Source: Hymenobacter sp. YC55
GTDB lineage: Bacteria > Bacteroidota > Bacteroidia > Cytophagales > Hymenobacteraceae
Assembly (NCBI RefSeq): GCF_029433095.1
Contig: NZ_JARNTX010000003.1
Span: forward strand, 62,001 to 126,000
Length of the DNA: 64,000 nt
Direction of reading: 5' to 3'
A program made the translations under genes and the position numbers. The first letter of the stretch is position 1. Each line of letters starts with the position of its first letter. Positions 18,984 through 27,707 of this stretch are shown piece after piece. Under the pieces are notes generated by a model that was given only the letters and a program-made list of their open reading frames with translations, did no database searches and was not told where the DNA came from.

Positions 18984-19631
18984 ATGAAAAAGCCCCTATT
19001 TTCCCTGCTGTTTGCTACTACGCTGCTAGTAGTTCCCACTTACGCCATAGTTTCCGGCGCACCTTTTCCTCGTTCGGCTGCTTCCAAAGCGGCTACGCCT
19101 TATAAGCTGCAGCCCCAGCTAAGCACCCTCGGCTGGGAGGCCAAAGCCGTCACCCACGGCCACAACGGCACGGCGCAATTCAGCGCTGGCGAGCTGCTAG
19201 TAACTGATACGCAGCTAGTGGGCGGCACCGTGACGGTGGACATGAAAACAATTAAAGCCACCGATATCACCGATGCGGAAACGTATGGCAAGTTCATGGG
19301 TCACCTCACGTCCGACGACTTTTTCGCCACGGCCAAGCATACGACGGCCAGCTTCAACATCACGCGTGTGACGCCCATCAAAGGCGCCGCGGCCACGGCC
19401 AACAATGCCACCATTACGGGCGAGTTGACCATCAAAGGCATTACCAAGCCGCTGAGCTTCCCGGCCAAAGTAGGCGTGAAAAACGGCGTGGTCGCCGCTA
19501 CGGGTACAGCCACCGTCAATCGCACGCAGTACGATATCAAGTACGGCTCGAAGTCCTTCTTTGATAACATCGGCGACAAAGCCATCTACGACGATTTTAC
19601 GCTTAGCTTCAACGTGATAGCGAAGCAGTAA
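18984..19631 (+). CDS. YceI-family periplasmic lipid-binding-like protein
   Basis: 215 residues with a signal peptide (MKKPLFSLLFATTLLVVPTY). The mature part is a YceI lipocalin-like barrel: 'LSTLGWEAKAVTHGHNGTAQ', 'GGTVTVDMKTIKATD', 'HLTSDDFFATAKHTTASFNI', 'ITGELTIKGITKPLSFPAKV' and 'TVNRTQYDIKYGSKSFF'. Members bind polyprenoid or amphiphilic ligands and are often stress-induced. It is preceded by the first copy of a 69-base promoter shared with the SDR gene at 22137. A co-regulated stress or detoxification role is a reasonable inference. Confidence 0.92.
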   Translation: MKKPLFSLLFATTLLVVPTYAIVSGAPFPRSAASKAATPYKLQPQLSTLGWEAKAVTHGHNGTAQFSAGELLVTDTQLVGGTVTVDMKTIKATDITDAETYGKFMGHLTSDDFFATAKHTTASFNITRVTPIKGAAATANNATITGELTIKGITKPLSFPAKVGVKNGVVAATGTATVNRTQYDIKYGSKSFFDNIGDKAIYDDFTLSFNVIAKQ

Positions 19632-19916
19632 GCGCTCAGTAGCCCCACGCGACTTACCGAATGCCTAGGGCAATTTCTAGAATTGTCTTAGCGAGAGCGT
19701 CCCACCGCCAGGACAACTGCGCCCATACCGGCTATAGCACCAACCTCACTCCTTCACGCAAAAAGGAAAAGCTGCGATGGTCCGCACAAGAAATGCGGTG
19801 TGCACCAGTGTCCCGGCAGGGCAAACTCGAGGCTGCTACCCTGCTCCAGCCTACGCGCTTGGCTTTAAACGCTACTTTTTTCTCTTTCCCCAACTTGTTT
19901 TTTGCTGCTTACTATC

Positions 19917-20441
19917 ATGAGCAATTCCTTGCAGATTCCACCCACTGAGGGCGTACGCAAAGTAGGTCGCGGCGCCGGCGAACATTTCGAGATAGCCAAT
20001 TCCCACTTTACCTGGAAAGCGAAGACCGCTGATACGGGGTATGATTTTGCCATTTACGAGCTGCCGCTGGAGCCCACCAAGGGGGTGCCGCTGCATGCGC
20101 ATCCCTACGCGGAAGTATTCTACATCCTGGAAGGTCAAGTGGATTTTATGCGCCTAGTGCAGGGCCAACTGGAGTGGGTGAGTTGCACGTCGGGCGATAT
20201 GCTTATCGTGCCGCCAAATGCTTTCCACGGCTTTGCCAATCGGACCAAACACCCGGCCCGGCTGCTGAGTACAGCCAATGGACTGCATCAGGCTTATTTC
20301 GAAGAGGCTGCCCGCACGGTAGTGGCGTCAGACCCCCTGCCGACTGGCGAGCCGGATATGAACGAGCTCATGCGCGCCCTGAGTTTGGCCCCCAAATACA
20401 ACCTGTTTTTCGCGCCACCAGCAACTGAAACGTCTGCGTAG
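19917..20441 (+). CDS. Cupin-domain protein
   Basis: 174 residues from ATG 19917; an earlier start codon adds five residues. Single cupin barrel with metal-ligand motifs 'GVPLHAHPYAEVFYILEGQV' (two His and one Glu) and 'GDMLIVPPNAFHGFANRT' (His). C-terminal segment 'TGEPDMNELMRALSLAPKYN' recalls cupins annotated as quercetin-dioxygenase-like. Reaction unknown. It lies between YceI and an SDR gene. Confidence 0.85.
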   Translation: MSNSLQIPPTEGVRKVGRGAGEHFEIANSHFTWKAKTADTGYDFAIYELPLEPTKGVPLHAHPYAEVFYILEGQVDFMRLVQGQLEWVSCTSGDMLIVPPNAFHGFANRTKHPARLLSTANGLHQAYFEEAARTVVASDPLPTGEPDMNELMRALSLAPKYNLFFAPPATETSA

Positions 20442-20696
20442 TCAGCTCGCAACTGCTTTAGCAATAACTAGTGCGGCTCGGCTTTGTCTCTTATTTCCAC
20501 TAAGCATCAGTTGTATGAGCAAGTAGGGTCGCTGAAGAAGCGGTAGACCTAGTTGATTCATCCCGGCAGTAAGTCTGCTTTTATCATGGTGGCTATCTCT
20601 CGTTCGGGAATAGGTCTCTCTATCCGCTGGCCGTTAGCCGAAGGGTGCTAGGGACCAGCAGATAGAGAAAATTAGGCTTGTACAAATAAAAATCTC

Positions 20697-21467
20697 ATGG
20701 ACTTTACGAATAAAACCGTGCTTCTCACTGGGGGAGGCACCGGGATTGGCTTGGCCTTGGCGCAGCTACTCGTTAAGCAGCGCAATCGGGTAATTATCAT
20801 CGGCCGCCGGCTGGACAAACTACAGGAAGCCCAACGGCTAGTGCCTGCTTTACAAATAATTCAGTGCGACGTAGCCCAGCCAGAAGCCATCGACGCGCTG
20901 TTTACTGCCCTGCACTCGCAAGGCATCGTGCTCGATGCACTGGTCAATAATGCGGCCGTGCTGGAAATGTGGGACATCCTGAAGCAGACTATCCCATCGA
21001 CCGAAATTTTCAACCGCCTGAGCATCAACCTGGCAGGCCCTATTTGCCTGACACAATGCTTCCTCCGGCAGGCTGACTTGAAACGAAAAAACTACATAAT
21101 CAACGTCACGACCGAAGCCGCCATCATGCCGGTGCCCATTTTGCCGCTGTATTCCGCGTCCAAAAAAGGATTGAGTGTGTTCACGCAGAGCCTGCGGGTG
21201 CAACTCAAAAACCAGCCATTTGTAGTGATGGAGGTGATGCCACCGCCCGTGGAAAGCCCCATGACAACGCAAGACTTGCGCAACTCGGGCCCCTTAGTGC
21301 TGGCCGCCGATTTTGCCGCGGGGCTAGTGAAAGAAATAGAGGCCGGCAAACACTACTATGCCCCCGGCGCCAACGCCTGGCAGTTACGCCTAATTCGCCG
21401 CCTAGCCCCCAACAGGGGCCTGCACTTGGTGGATAAGCTTAGCCGCCAGCAGCTGCACGCGGTGTAG
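20697..21467 (+). CDS. Short-chain dehydrogenase/reductase (DltE-like)
   Basis: 256 residues, cytoplasmic. Cofactor-binding TGGGTGIG at 11-18, NNAA at 84-87, and catalytic YSASK with Tyr152 and Lys156. The usual catalytic Ser about 13 residues before Tyr is occupied by Thr/Glu ('INVTTEAAIM'), so the mechanism may deviate from the canonical triad. 'RR' after the second strand (residues 37-38) suggests NADP preference. C-terminus ('YYAPGANAWQLRLIRRLAPN') is typical of DltE-like members. Substrate unknown. Confidence 0.9.
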   Translation: MDFTNKTVLLTGGGTGIGLALAQLLVKQRNRVIIIGRRLDKLQEAQRLVPALQIIQCDVAQPEAIDALFTALHSQGIVLDALVNNAAVLEMWDILKQTIPSTEIFNRLSINLAGPICLTQCFLRQADLKRKNYIINVTTEAAIMPVPILPLYSASKKGLSVFTQSLRVQLKNQPFVVMEVMPPPVESPMTTQDLRNSGPLVLAADFAAGLVKEIEAGKHYYAPGANAWQLRLIRRLAPNRGLHLVDKLSRQQLHAV

Positions 21468-21750
21468 CCACGCGCGCCTCGCCTGGCATAATGCGGCACG
21501 CAAAGGCCCTGCCTTACAAAACGAGGCGGCCACGGTGTGCAGCCTTTTATTCGACTTAAGGCCGGTCAGTAAGCGGATTAACTACGGCCCGCCTTTGCAC
21601 TTTTTAGGGCCTGACATTTCCTACTATGCTGCGCCCCCTAGATGCAGCAGTCCGCGCCAGCACGCTTCTTAAGTCCTGCCAGTTTACGCCGGCTACTAGT
21701 CCAACTTAGTCTATCGAGATAAGCCAGCGCGCGTACTTCACGCCTCCACG

Positions 21751-21933
21751 GTGAACTTACAGACGGACTGCGTCCAACTCATTCCGATAACAATTCCCAA
21801 TGACAAGTTCAACGTCTGGACCAGGCGTATCAGCAATAACCTGAAAAGGAAGGTGTTGCTGCCCAGCGGTGGACCGGGGCCCTTGCACGAATATGTTGCA
21901 GATAGGCAAGGCTATCTGCCGCAAGAGCGGTAG
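21751..21933 (+). pseudogene. N-terminal fragment of a proline iminopeptidase paralogue
   Basis: 60 codons ('VQLIPITIPNDKFNVWTRRI', 'KVLLPSGGPGPLHEYV', 'GYLPQER' then stop) align with residues about 50-105 of the iminopeptidase at 5412 ('VQVVPITTPKGTFNVWTKRF', 'KVLLLNGGPGATHEYF', 'SFLPQEG'). The signal peptide and everything after the first catalytic-fold segment, including the nucleophile, are missing. It is followed 50 bases later by the second copy of the 69-base promoter repeat, so a duplication or deletion event probably ended here. Confidence 0.75.
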
Positions 21934-21985
21934 ACTTTAAATAGTCAGTAACATAAGTGTATTCAGCGGGTATTTGTCGGCCAGT

Positions 21986-22054
21986 TTTTTTGACAAATAT
22001 CAAAGGAGCGAGAGGGAGTGGGGCGAGACCTTTGTAGAGGTAGATGAGGCTAGC
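21986..22054 (+). promoter_or_regulatory. Promoter copy 2: FNR-like box with GACCTTTG -7 element, upstream of SDR
   Basis: Exact 69-base duplicate of 18870-18938, with FNR-like box TTGAC-AAAT-ATCAA at 21990-22003 and TTTG at 22031-22034 (34.5 bases from the box centre). Similarity continues weakly for about 20 more bases. The SDR start codon is 83 bases downstream. Confidence 0.65.
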
Positions 22055-22136
22055 TAAACGGCTGCTTCCTCGCTCCCTGAGCCGGCGAAACCCGCCACCC
22101 TGATTTACCCGTCAAACCCATTTTTCGCTCTTTGTT

Positions 22137-22895
22137 ATGAGTAACAACCAGAAATTAGCCGGTAAAGTAGCCCTGATTACGGGCGGTACCACGGGCATTG
22201 GCTTGGGCGCCGCCCAGCGCTTTGTGGCCGAAGGCGCCTATGTCTTCATCACCGGCCGTCGGCAAGCCGAACTGGATGCCGCCGTGCAGCAGCTCGGCAC
22301 CAACGTTCGAGGCATCCGCAGCGACGTGACCAGTCAAGCCGATCTTGACCAGCTTTTTGCCACCATCCAGGCCGAAAAGGGCCACTTGGATGTCCTGTTC
22401 ACGAACGCGGGGGGCGGCGAGTTTAGCGCCATAGGCGGCATCACGGAAATGCACTTCGACAACACCTTCAACCTGAACGTGAAAGCTACGCTGTTTACGG
22501 TGCAGAAGGCCCTGCCCTTGCTGCGCGATGGCGCCTCAATTATCCTAATGTCGTCCACGGCCGGGTCGCAGGGGGGCGCCAATTTCAGCGTGTATAGTGC
22601 CTCCAAGGCTGCCGTGCGCTCCTTTGCGCGCACCTGGACGGCTGACTTAAAAGACCGCAAAATCCGGGTGAATGCTATCAGCCCCGGCCCCATTGACACC
22701 CCCGGCCTGAGCGGCCTCGCCGCCGATGCCGCTCAGGCCGAGCAAATCAAGAACTACTTGGCCAGCACCGTGCCCCTGGGTCGCCTGGGCACACCGGATG
22801 AAATCGGGAAGGCCCTGGTGTTCCTGGCTTCCGACGACAGCAGCTTTGTCACTGGTACGGAGCTGTTTGTAGATGGGGGTGCTGCACAGGTGTAA
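22137..22895 (+). CDS. Short-chain dehydrogenase/reductase, classical type
   Basis: 252 residues. TGGTTGIG at 15-22, 'TNAGG' at 89-93, catalytic Ser140, Tyr153 and Lys157 ('VYSASK'), and C-terminal 'FLASDDSSFVTGTELFVDGG', all standard for classical SDRs such as glucose-1-dehydrogenase or 3-oxoacyl-ACP-reductase relatives. Arg41-Arg42 after the second strand suggests NADP use. Expression is probably from the duplicated FNR-like promoter just upstream, shared with YceI. Substrate not predictable. Confidence 0.93.
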   Translation: MSNNQKLAGKVALITGGTTGIGLGAAQRFVAEGAYVFITGRRQAELDAAVQQLGTNVRGIRSDVTSQADLDQLFATIQAEKGHLDVLFTNAGGGEFSAIGGITEMHFDNTFNLNVKATLFTVQKALPLLRDGASIILMSSTAGSQGGANFSVYSASKAAVRSFARTWTADLKDRKIRVNAISPGPIDTPGLSGLAADAAQAEQIKNYLASTVPLGRLGTPDEIGKALVFLASDDSSFVTGTELFVDGGAAQV

Positions 22896-22943
22896 CGCGG
22901 CTGTTTCCGGCCGAGCTGCCCTAGTTACCGGTGGCGTGCGAGG

Positions 22944-22992
22944 ACGTGGGCACCGACATCAGCTGCGAACTTGCGGCGCTCGGTGCCCACGT
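22944..22992. repeat. 13-bp perfect inverted repeat between SDR and NTF2-like genes
   Basis: ACGTGGGCACCGA (22944-22956) and its reverse complement TCGGTGCCCACGT (22980-22992) flank a 23-base loop. No T run follows. The surrounding 300 bases hold no supported gene. Confidence 0.6.
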
Positions 22993-23202
22993 AAGCGGGG
23001 AGTTCGGGACGAGCGAAAAGCGAAAGAGGCCGCTGCTGGATTGCGTGATCCGAATCCTGCTGCCTAGAGGTTGCAACTCGACGTCACGAGACACAAAGAC
23101 CGGCAAGCCTCCTGGTTGTCGGTCGCCCAAGCACAGGCAGGTTGGACACCTCGGCTAACAGCGCCGGCACGCTAGGAAAGCCTAGTATCTATTAGCAACT
23201 AC

Positions 23203-23757
23203 ATGAAACGTTCCGACTTCCTTCGAAAAGGGTTAGTGCTGGGCATAGCGGCCCTAGCACCTTATGCATTTAGAATCAACAAAACCGCTGCCCAACCCAT
23301 TGACCTAAACAAGAGCAACACCATGAGCGCTACCAACACTGCAAAAGAATTACTACTGGGGTATTTGGAAAACATCCATGACCCAAGTAAGGCAATTGAA
23401 TTATTTGCTGATGATGCCACGATTGAGCTACCCTACCTCGCTAGCTTAGGGTTGCCTTGGCAATGGCAGGGCAAAGAAACTATCCATAAGTTTTTGGTGA
23501 ATCTGCCGAAAACTTTTCCTGGATTTGGATTCAGTAATATCAGCATACATATCGATACCCCCGACCAAGCATTTGGAGAGTATGATGCCCATTGTAAAGT
23601 GGCATCCACTGGCCGTGCTTACAATCAGACGTACATGGGGCGTCTGGTAGCGGAGAATGGAAAAATCAAGTTGCTGCGTGAGGCACTAGATATGGCCCAA
23701 GTAGCAAAAAGCATGTTCCCGAACGGCGTAGCTGATTTAGGGGAGAAAAAGGATTAA
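23203..23757 (+). CDS. Exported NTF2-like/ketosteroid-isomerase-like protein
   Basis: 184 residues. The N-terminus 'MKRSDFLRKGLVLGIAALAP' is a hydrophobic signal resembling a Tat-type leader but lacking the twin Arg. An internal Met ('MSATNTAKELLLGYLENIHD') could start a cytoplasmic form. The rest is an NTF2-like cone: 'AIELFADDATIELPYLASLG', 'GKETIHKFLVNLPKTFPGFG', 'AFGEYDAHCKVASTGRAYNQ' and 'YMGRLVAENGKIKLLREALD'. Likely a small-molecule-binding or isomerase-like protein. Confidence 0.8.
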   Translation: MKRSDFLRKGLVLGIAALAPYAFRINKTAAQPIDLNKSNTMSATNTAKELLLGYLENIHDPSKAIELFADDATIELPYLASLGLPWQWQGKETIHKFLVNLPKTFPGFGFSNISIHIDTPDQAFGEYDAHCKVASTGRAYNQTYMGRLVAENGKIKLLREALDMAQVAKSMFPNGVADLGEKKD

Positions 23758-23814
23758 GTGGAATAAATCAGGAGCTCTAATTATAGTATAATAGGTTAAA
23801 AGAAGGTCAACATA

Positions 23815-24038
23815 ACCAAGGTTGTCCTGAAATAAGTAAACCACTTGCTACCGCTAGCTTAATGCAGGACGGACGGATTAATTTAGTGGTCCTGAACAAG
23901 TTGGTTTTGGATGAGCTGGACCAGAAGGACACCATGGAGTTGCCGCATTGCACTGTTGCCAGTTGACATGCGCCTGCTATTTCGATAGCCAACCTACTGG
24001 CGTATCAATTACCCTCAATAAGGGGCCCTTATCACAGC
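23815..24038 (+). repeat. Dispersed repeat R1, copy 1
   Basis: About 220 bases similar, in inverted orientation, to 35675-35868. Shared blocks include TTGTCCT...AATAAGT...ACC...TTG.TAC, GGACACCATGGA, GTTGAC.TGCGC and ATCAATTA.CCTC. It ends in the palindrome ATAAGGG-G-CCCTTAT (24018-24032). One frame of this copy is open ('LDQKDTMELPHCTVAS' then stop), but the other copy has stops in that frame, so coding is doubtful. Confidence 0.7.
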
Positions 24039-24242
24039 TCTAAGCTTGCTCAGGCATCATACAGAGCAAATTTGGAAACTGTTCCGGGCTCTTACTTGCG
24101 CAACAGGCAGCCTACGGTGAACGCAGTCGTAAAAAAGCTCCCAACCGAAATGGGACTTCTCATACTAAAAACCGATTTCTTTGCTGTTCGCCCCCATTCC
24201 CACGGTTGTCTTACCTTGCGAAACGTCCACCCCTCGTTCGTA

Positions 24243-24521
24243 ATGCCGCTGTTTCCCCTTTCCGCATCTGGCCAAGAAGTGCTGCACGTCCATGGCGCCA
24301 TGCTCCTGCTCTTGGGCGCAATCTATGGGGGTAGTTGGCTGTTGCAGAGTGTAATGCTCTCCTTCCTCTTGGTTGCCGTGGCCCTACTTTGGGGCTTGTT
24401 GGACCTTATGCTCATGGGGCGCGCGCTGGCCATTGGCCAGCTACGGCTAGCCCTGGTATACGGCATTTTGACCTTGGGTATTGCTTATGGGGATTGGTGG
24501 CTCTTACAGCAGTTTCAGTAA
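24243..24521 (+). CDS. Small multi-span membrane protein
   Basis: 92 residues from ATG 24243. Three to four hydrophobic helices (AMLLLLGAIYGGSWLL, MLSFLLVAVALLWGLLDLML, LRLALVYGILTLGIAY). Longer upstream starts (24072) add a region without membrane or family character. No family recognised. Dispersed repeat R1 lies about 200 bases upstream. Confidence 0.55.
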   Translation: MPLFPLSASGQEVLHVHGAMLLLLGAIYGGSWLLQSVMLSFLLVAVALLWGLLDLMLMGRALAIGQLRLALVYGILTLGIAYGDWWLLQQFQ

Positions 24522-24547
24522 CGCTATGTGTGCCGTTCCAAAAAGCT

Positions 24548-24659
24548 CCCTATTTCGAACACTTTTCGCCCCCGGCCTTACGCCTTCGAAAACGCAGTTT
24601 TCCGGGGTAGTTTTCGATAGGTAATTCGAACACCTGCTTTTACCTTGTTCTGGTAAACA
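24548..24659 (+). repeat. Dispersed repeat R2, copy A (leader of the next gene)
   Basis: About 112 bases similar to the reverse complement of 30502-30614. Conserved blocks are CCCTATTTCGAAC, CGAAAACGC.GTTTT, TAGGTAAT.CGAAC and CTTTTACCTTG.TC.GGTAA, the last able to form a small hairpin TTACC/GGTAA in both copies. Each copy ends 19-25 bases before the start codon of a secreted-protein gene, so it probably carries a shared promoter or 5' leader. Confidence 0.7.
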
Positions 24660-24677
24660 CAATTCGACTTGTCGGAC

Positions 24678-25391
24678 ATGATGATGATCCACAAAGTATG
24701 GGGGCTTGGACTGCTTTGCATTTCGCCGCTTTACCTGCGTGCCCAGTCCACTTTTCCGGAGGGGCAGATTCGCTACCAAGCCGATACCGTGCGCCGACTC
24801 GAACCGCACCCGGCTGCCTATATCGCTACCCAACTCGTGGTGTATCGCAAAGCTGGGGCTACGCGCTTGGAAGTATGGCGGGTAAATCGACATAATGCCG
24901 CCGATACACAAAAAGAGATTCAGGTGCGCAACCTGGCCGGCACCTACACGTGGGTTGACTACTCGGATCGCACCCGGGCGGCCCAAGGCAACTTCGTCCT
25001 CTTTGTCAGTTATCAAGAAGAACAGCAGCTGCAACAGGCCCCGGCGCTGGCCCGGTCGAGAGGCGGGTATCAGGCGGCGAATGTGCTGCAGCAGCTGCAC
25101 TGGTTGGGCTTGCCAGCGGAACGAATCGCGCTAGCCGAAAGTCCCCACAATGGATCGGAGGTCGTGGTGACGAAGGCGATTGACTTATCCTTGGAGGCCT
25201 TCTTTCCGGCTTTTCATTCGCTACCAGGTACCGCCTTGCAGTTTACGTATGGCGAAAGAGGCTGGCTGACCCACTACACCGCGAAGGCCCTCACGGCCCA
25301 ACCCGTGGCTGATGCGCTTTTTACTGTAGATCCGCGCTTACAAGTGACCAGCCTAGCCGAAATAGGAAAGCTACTTTCTAATTTTGAGTAG
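24678..25391 (+). CDS. Secreted protein of unknown function
   Basis: 237 residues from ATG 24678; a TTG three codons earlier is possible. A signal peptide (VWGLGLLCISPLYLRAQ-S) is followed by a soluble domain: 'LEVWRVNRHNAADTQKEIQV' and 'LTAQPVADALFTVDPRLQVT'. Overall a beta-rich pattern seen in several unassigned Bacteroidota periplasmic proteins. No motif allows a function. Its upstream region is repeat R2, shared with the lipoprotein gene at 30477. Confidence 0.6.
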   Translation: MMMIHKVWGLGLLCISPLYLRAQSTFPEGQIRYQADTVRRLEPHPAAYIATQLVVYRKAGATRLEVWRVNRHNAADTQKEIQVRNLAGTYTWVDYSDRTRAAQGNFVLFVSYQEEQQLQQAPALARSRGGYQAANVLQQLHWLGLPAERIALAESPHNGSEVVVTKAIDLSLEAFFPAFHSLPGTALQFTYGERGWLTHYTAKALTAQPVADALFTVDPRLQVTSLAEIGKLLSNFE

Positions 25392-25551
25392 GCCTTCAGT
25401 AAAGTATAAACTGCTCAATTAAAACCCTTTGTGATAAGGGTAGAGATTCTTGGTTTTATCACTCAACGTAATGCGACATATCGGATAGGGGGTGAAGCAT
25501 CATATTATGTTTCTAGGCGTCTTTTAGAACAAGACACATGAACAGGTGGGA

Positions 25552-26847
25552 ATGGACGGGCCATCTCCCACTCGGTGTGCTCTGCGCCGGCTTATACTTT
25601 TACCTACCTGTCTCCTCGTCCTGACCCTTGTCGCAGGGGCCGTCGTCGGTACACCTGTTCCGAGTCAGGCACAACCGAGCCCGACGCCAGAGCCACTCTA
25701 TCAGTTTTCGTACGTGATCCGGCAACGGCTCCAGGCACCTGCTTCGGCCCAACCTGCTCAGGCCCAGGAGGCGGCCGTCGCGGCCTCGTTCATCGGCGAT
25801 TATGCCCTGGCCCTAGAGTGCATGGATAGCTTCGCAACGCCGCTGCCGCGCCTGTCGCCCGCCGATAGCCTCTACTTCCGGCGCTTTGCGCCGCGCAGCG
25901 CCCACGCGTATATCATCGAGCGGGCCCGACACGAGCGCATCGTCCTGCTCAACGAAGCGCATCATGTACCGCTGCATCGCGTCTTTACTTTGTCCTTGTT
26001 AGCCGACTTGTATGCGCAGGGCTATCGCTACTTCGGGGCTGAAACGCTGAATGGGGACGATCGGACGCTCATGCGGCGGGGCTATGCCGCCACGACACTA
26101 ACTGACTACTATCTCAATACGGGCTATTACAGCGCCGAGCCCCAATACGGTAACCTGATCCACGAGGCCCTGCGCCTAGGCTTTACGGTCTTCGCCTACG
26201 AGGCCCAGTTTAATGCCCAAACGCCCCTTTCCGCCCGGGAGCGCGAAATGCAGCAAGCGCGGCACATCCAGCAAATTCTAGCCGCCGATCCAACGGCGAA
26301 AGTGGTACTTCAGGCCGGCTATGACCATATCCGGGAAGATTCGGTGGAGGGCTGGGGCAGAGCCATGGCCGGGCGCGTGCGTGAGTTCACGGGGATCAAC
26401 CCGTTCACCATCAATCAGGAAAAACTAACGGAGAAAAGTGCGCCTCGCTGGGAGAATCCCTACTACCGGCTCGTGCTTGCCCAAGAGCCGAGCGTGTTGG
26501 TTGATGCGCAGGGACAGGCCTTTTCCGGTCCGCCCGGCACGGCCTATTTTGATGTGCGGGTGTATCACCCGCCCACGCGCTATGAATACGGCCGCCCGCA
26601 CTGGCTGCAACTCGCAGGCCGACGCAAGCCCTATTTCTTGAAGCGCCTACCCCCTTCCCTAACCTACCCGTGTTTGGTGTTTGCCTACCGCGCCCAAGAA
26701 GACGCGCGGCTTGCGGTGGCCGCTGATATCATAGAACTAAACACGGCAACGGAAGGCAAAGCCTTGCTCTTAGAACCGGGCCCGTATCGGCTCCGCCTAC
26801 AGAGTAGCAACGGCACCAGCACCTACCAAAAGATAAGAGTTAAGTAA
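25552..26847 (+). CDS. Secreted ChaN/erythromycin-esterase-like protein
   Basis: 431 residues from ATG 25552; a GTG at 25546 is equally possible. Signal peptide (RRLILLPTCLLVLTLVAGAV) with cleavage near a 'SQAQ' site. Central core 'RIVLLNEAHHVPLHRVFTLS' carries a Glu-Ala-His-His metal-site-like motif shared by ChaN, TraB and erythromycin esterase-type folds, followed by 'GYRYFGAETLNGD' and 'VVLQAGYDHIRED'. These three blocks appear at the spacing expected for that clan. It may hydrolyse or bind an external ester or haem-like ligand, but the true activity is unknown. Confidence 0.7.
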   Translation: MDGPSPTRCALRRLILLPTCLLVLTLVAGAVVGTPVPSQAQPSPTPEPLYQFSYVIRQRLQAPASAQPAQAQEAAVAASFIGDYALALECMDSFATPLPRLSPADSLYFRRFAPRSAHAYIIERARHERIVLLNEAHHVPLHRVFTLSLLADLYAQGYRYFGAETLNGDDRTLMRRGYAATTLTDYYLNTGYYSAEPQYGNLIHEALRLGFTVFAYEAQFNAQTPLSAREREMQQARHIQQILAADPTAKVVLQAGYDHIREDSVEGWGRAMAGRVREFTGINPFTINQEKLTEKSAPRWENPYYRLVLAQEPSVLVDAQGQAFSGPPGTAYFDVRVYHPPTRYEYGRPHWLQLAGRRKPYFLKRLPPSLTYPCLVFAYRAQEDARLAVAADIIELNTATEGKALLLEPGPYRLRLQSSNGTSTYQKIRVK

Positions 26848-27140
26848 CTAGGTAGCCGATAGAATGATTGGATTTACTTGTTCTCACCCATAAAGTAATT
26901 GCCTGCTCAATTCTTAGATAAGTTGCTTTACATAATCCTTATTATACCAGCACTCTTGGAAAAGTGGTAGTTTAACATTCACTAATCTCGGCCTAAAATT
27001 ATGGTACTTTGATGGAGCCACTATTGCTTCTAACAAACTCATGCTTTGACTTTCTAGGAGCAAATTGAGGGCTTGCTACTAGCTTCCTACTAGTTTGACG
27101 AAAGGAGGATAACATTATCCACGTAATCCAAGGGCGGAGT

Positions 27141-27608
27141 ATGCGTCTCATAACTGTTTGCCTGGTAGGAGCCGTCGCAACCATGAATTCCCTCACCTCT
27201 TGGGGGCAGCCTCCCCCAACCTTTGCTGCCTATCCCGCCCCGGCAGTGTATACAGGTCGACGTCATCCCCCGAAGTTGTACCCCCACACCGCTGCCTGGA
27301 GGTTTCGAACCCGCATCCGGGAAGTGGCGCAGCAACGCCCCAATTTTGCGGGTCATTACGTTTTGGCCACGTGGGGCTGTGGGGCGGAATGTTTAAGCTA
27401 CGTAATTGTGGATGTCACCTCGGGCCACGTGTATTTCAACGATGTCACCGTTTGTTGCTGGGGCGGCCTGGTGCCTGACTCGTTTCAACCCATCCGTTTT
27501 CGCCTCACGAGCCAGCTGATCATCTTCCAGGGACTCTTAGGAGAAGAAGGCAGTCAAGGGCCACACTATTACAAATTTCACAAAGGTCGCCTGATTGCCT
27601 TATCTTAA
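27141..27608 (+). CDS. Small secreted protein with NFAGHY and WGCGxEC motifs
   Basis: 155 residues with a signal peptide (MRLITVCLVGAVATMNSLTS). Motifs 'QQRPNFAGHYVLATWGCGAE' and 'CLSYVIVDVTSGHVYFNDV' belong to a widespread family of unknown function in which the first part always carries Asn-Phe-Ala-Gly-His/Lys-Tyr and a Trp-Gly-Cys-Gly-x-x-Cys. Two Cys (WGCGAEC) could form a disulphide in the periplasm. An adjacent Cys pair in 'TVCCWGGL' follows. Confidence 0.65.
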   Translation: MRLITVCLVGAVATMNSLTSWGQPPPTFAAYPAPAVYTGRRHPPKLYPHTAAWRFRTRIREVAQQRPNFAGHYVLATWGCGAECLSYVIVDVTSGHVYFNDVTVCCWGGLVPDSFQPIRFRLTSQLIIFQGLLGEEGSQGPHYYKFHKGRLIALS

Positions 27609-27650
27609 CCTCTACCTACCAGAGCGCTCACCTAAATCTCTCAGGTAGAA

Positions 27651-27694
27651 GCTTGTCACTTTACTTCAACCAACTAGCAAGAAAAGTGACAAGC
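27651..27694. repeat. 12-bp perfect inverted repeat upstream of the DUF7710 gene
   Basis: GCTTGTCACTTT (27651-27662) and AAAGTGACAAGC (27683-27694) surround a 20-base loop. The right arm ends 13 bases before the next start codon, so it is either an operator or the terminator of the preceding gene. A run of four A after the loop is not a terminator signature. Confidence 0.55.
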
Positions 27695-27707
27695 ACTACA
27701 TTTCGAA

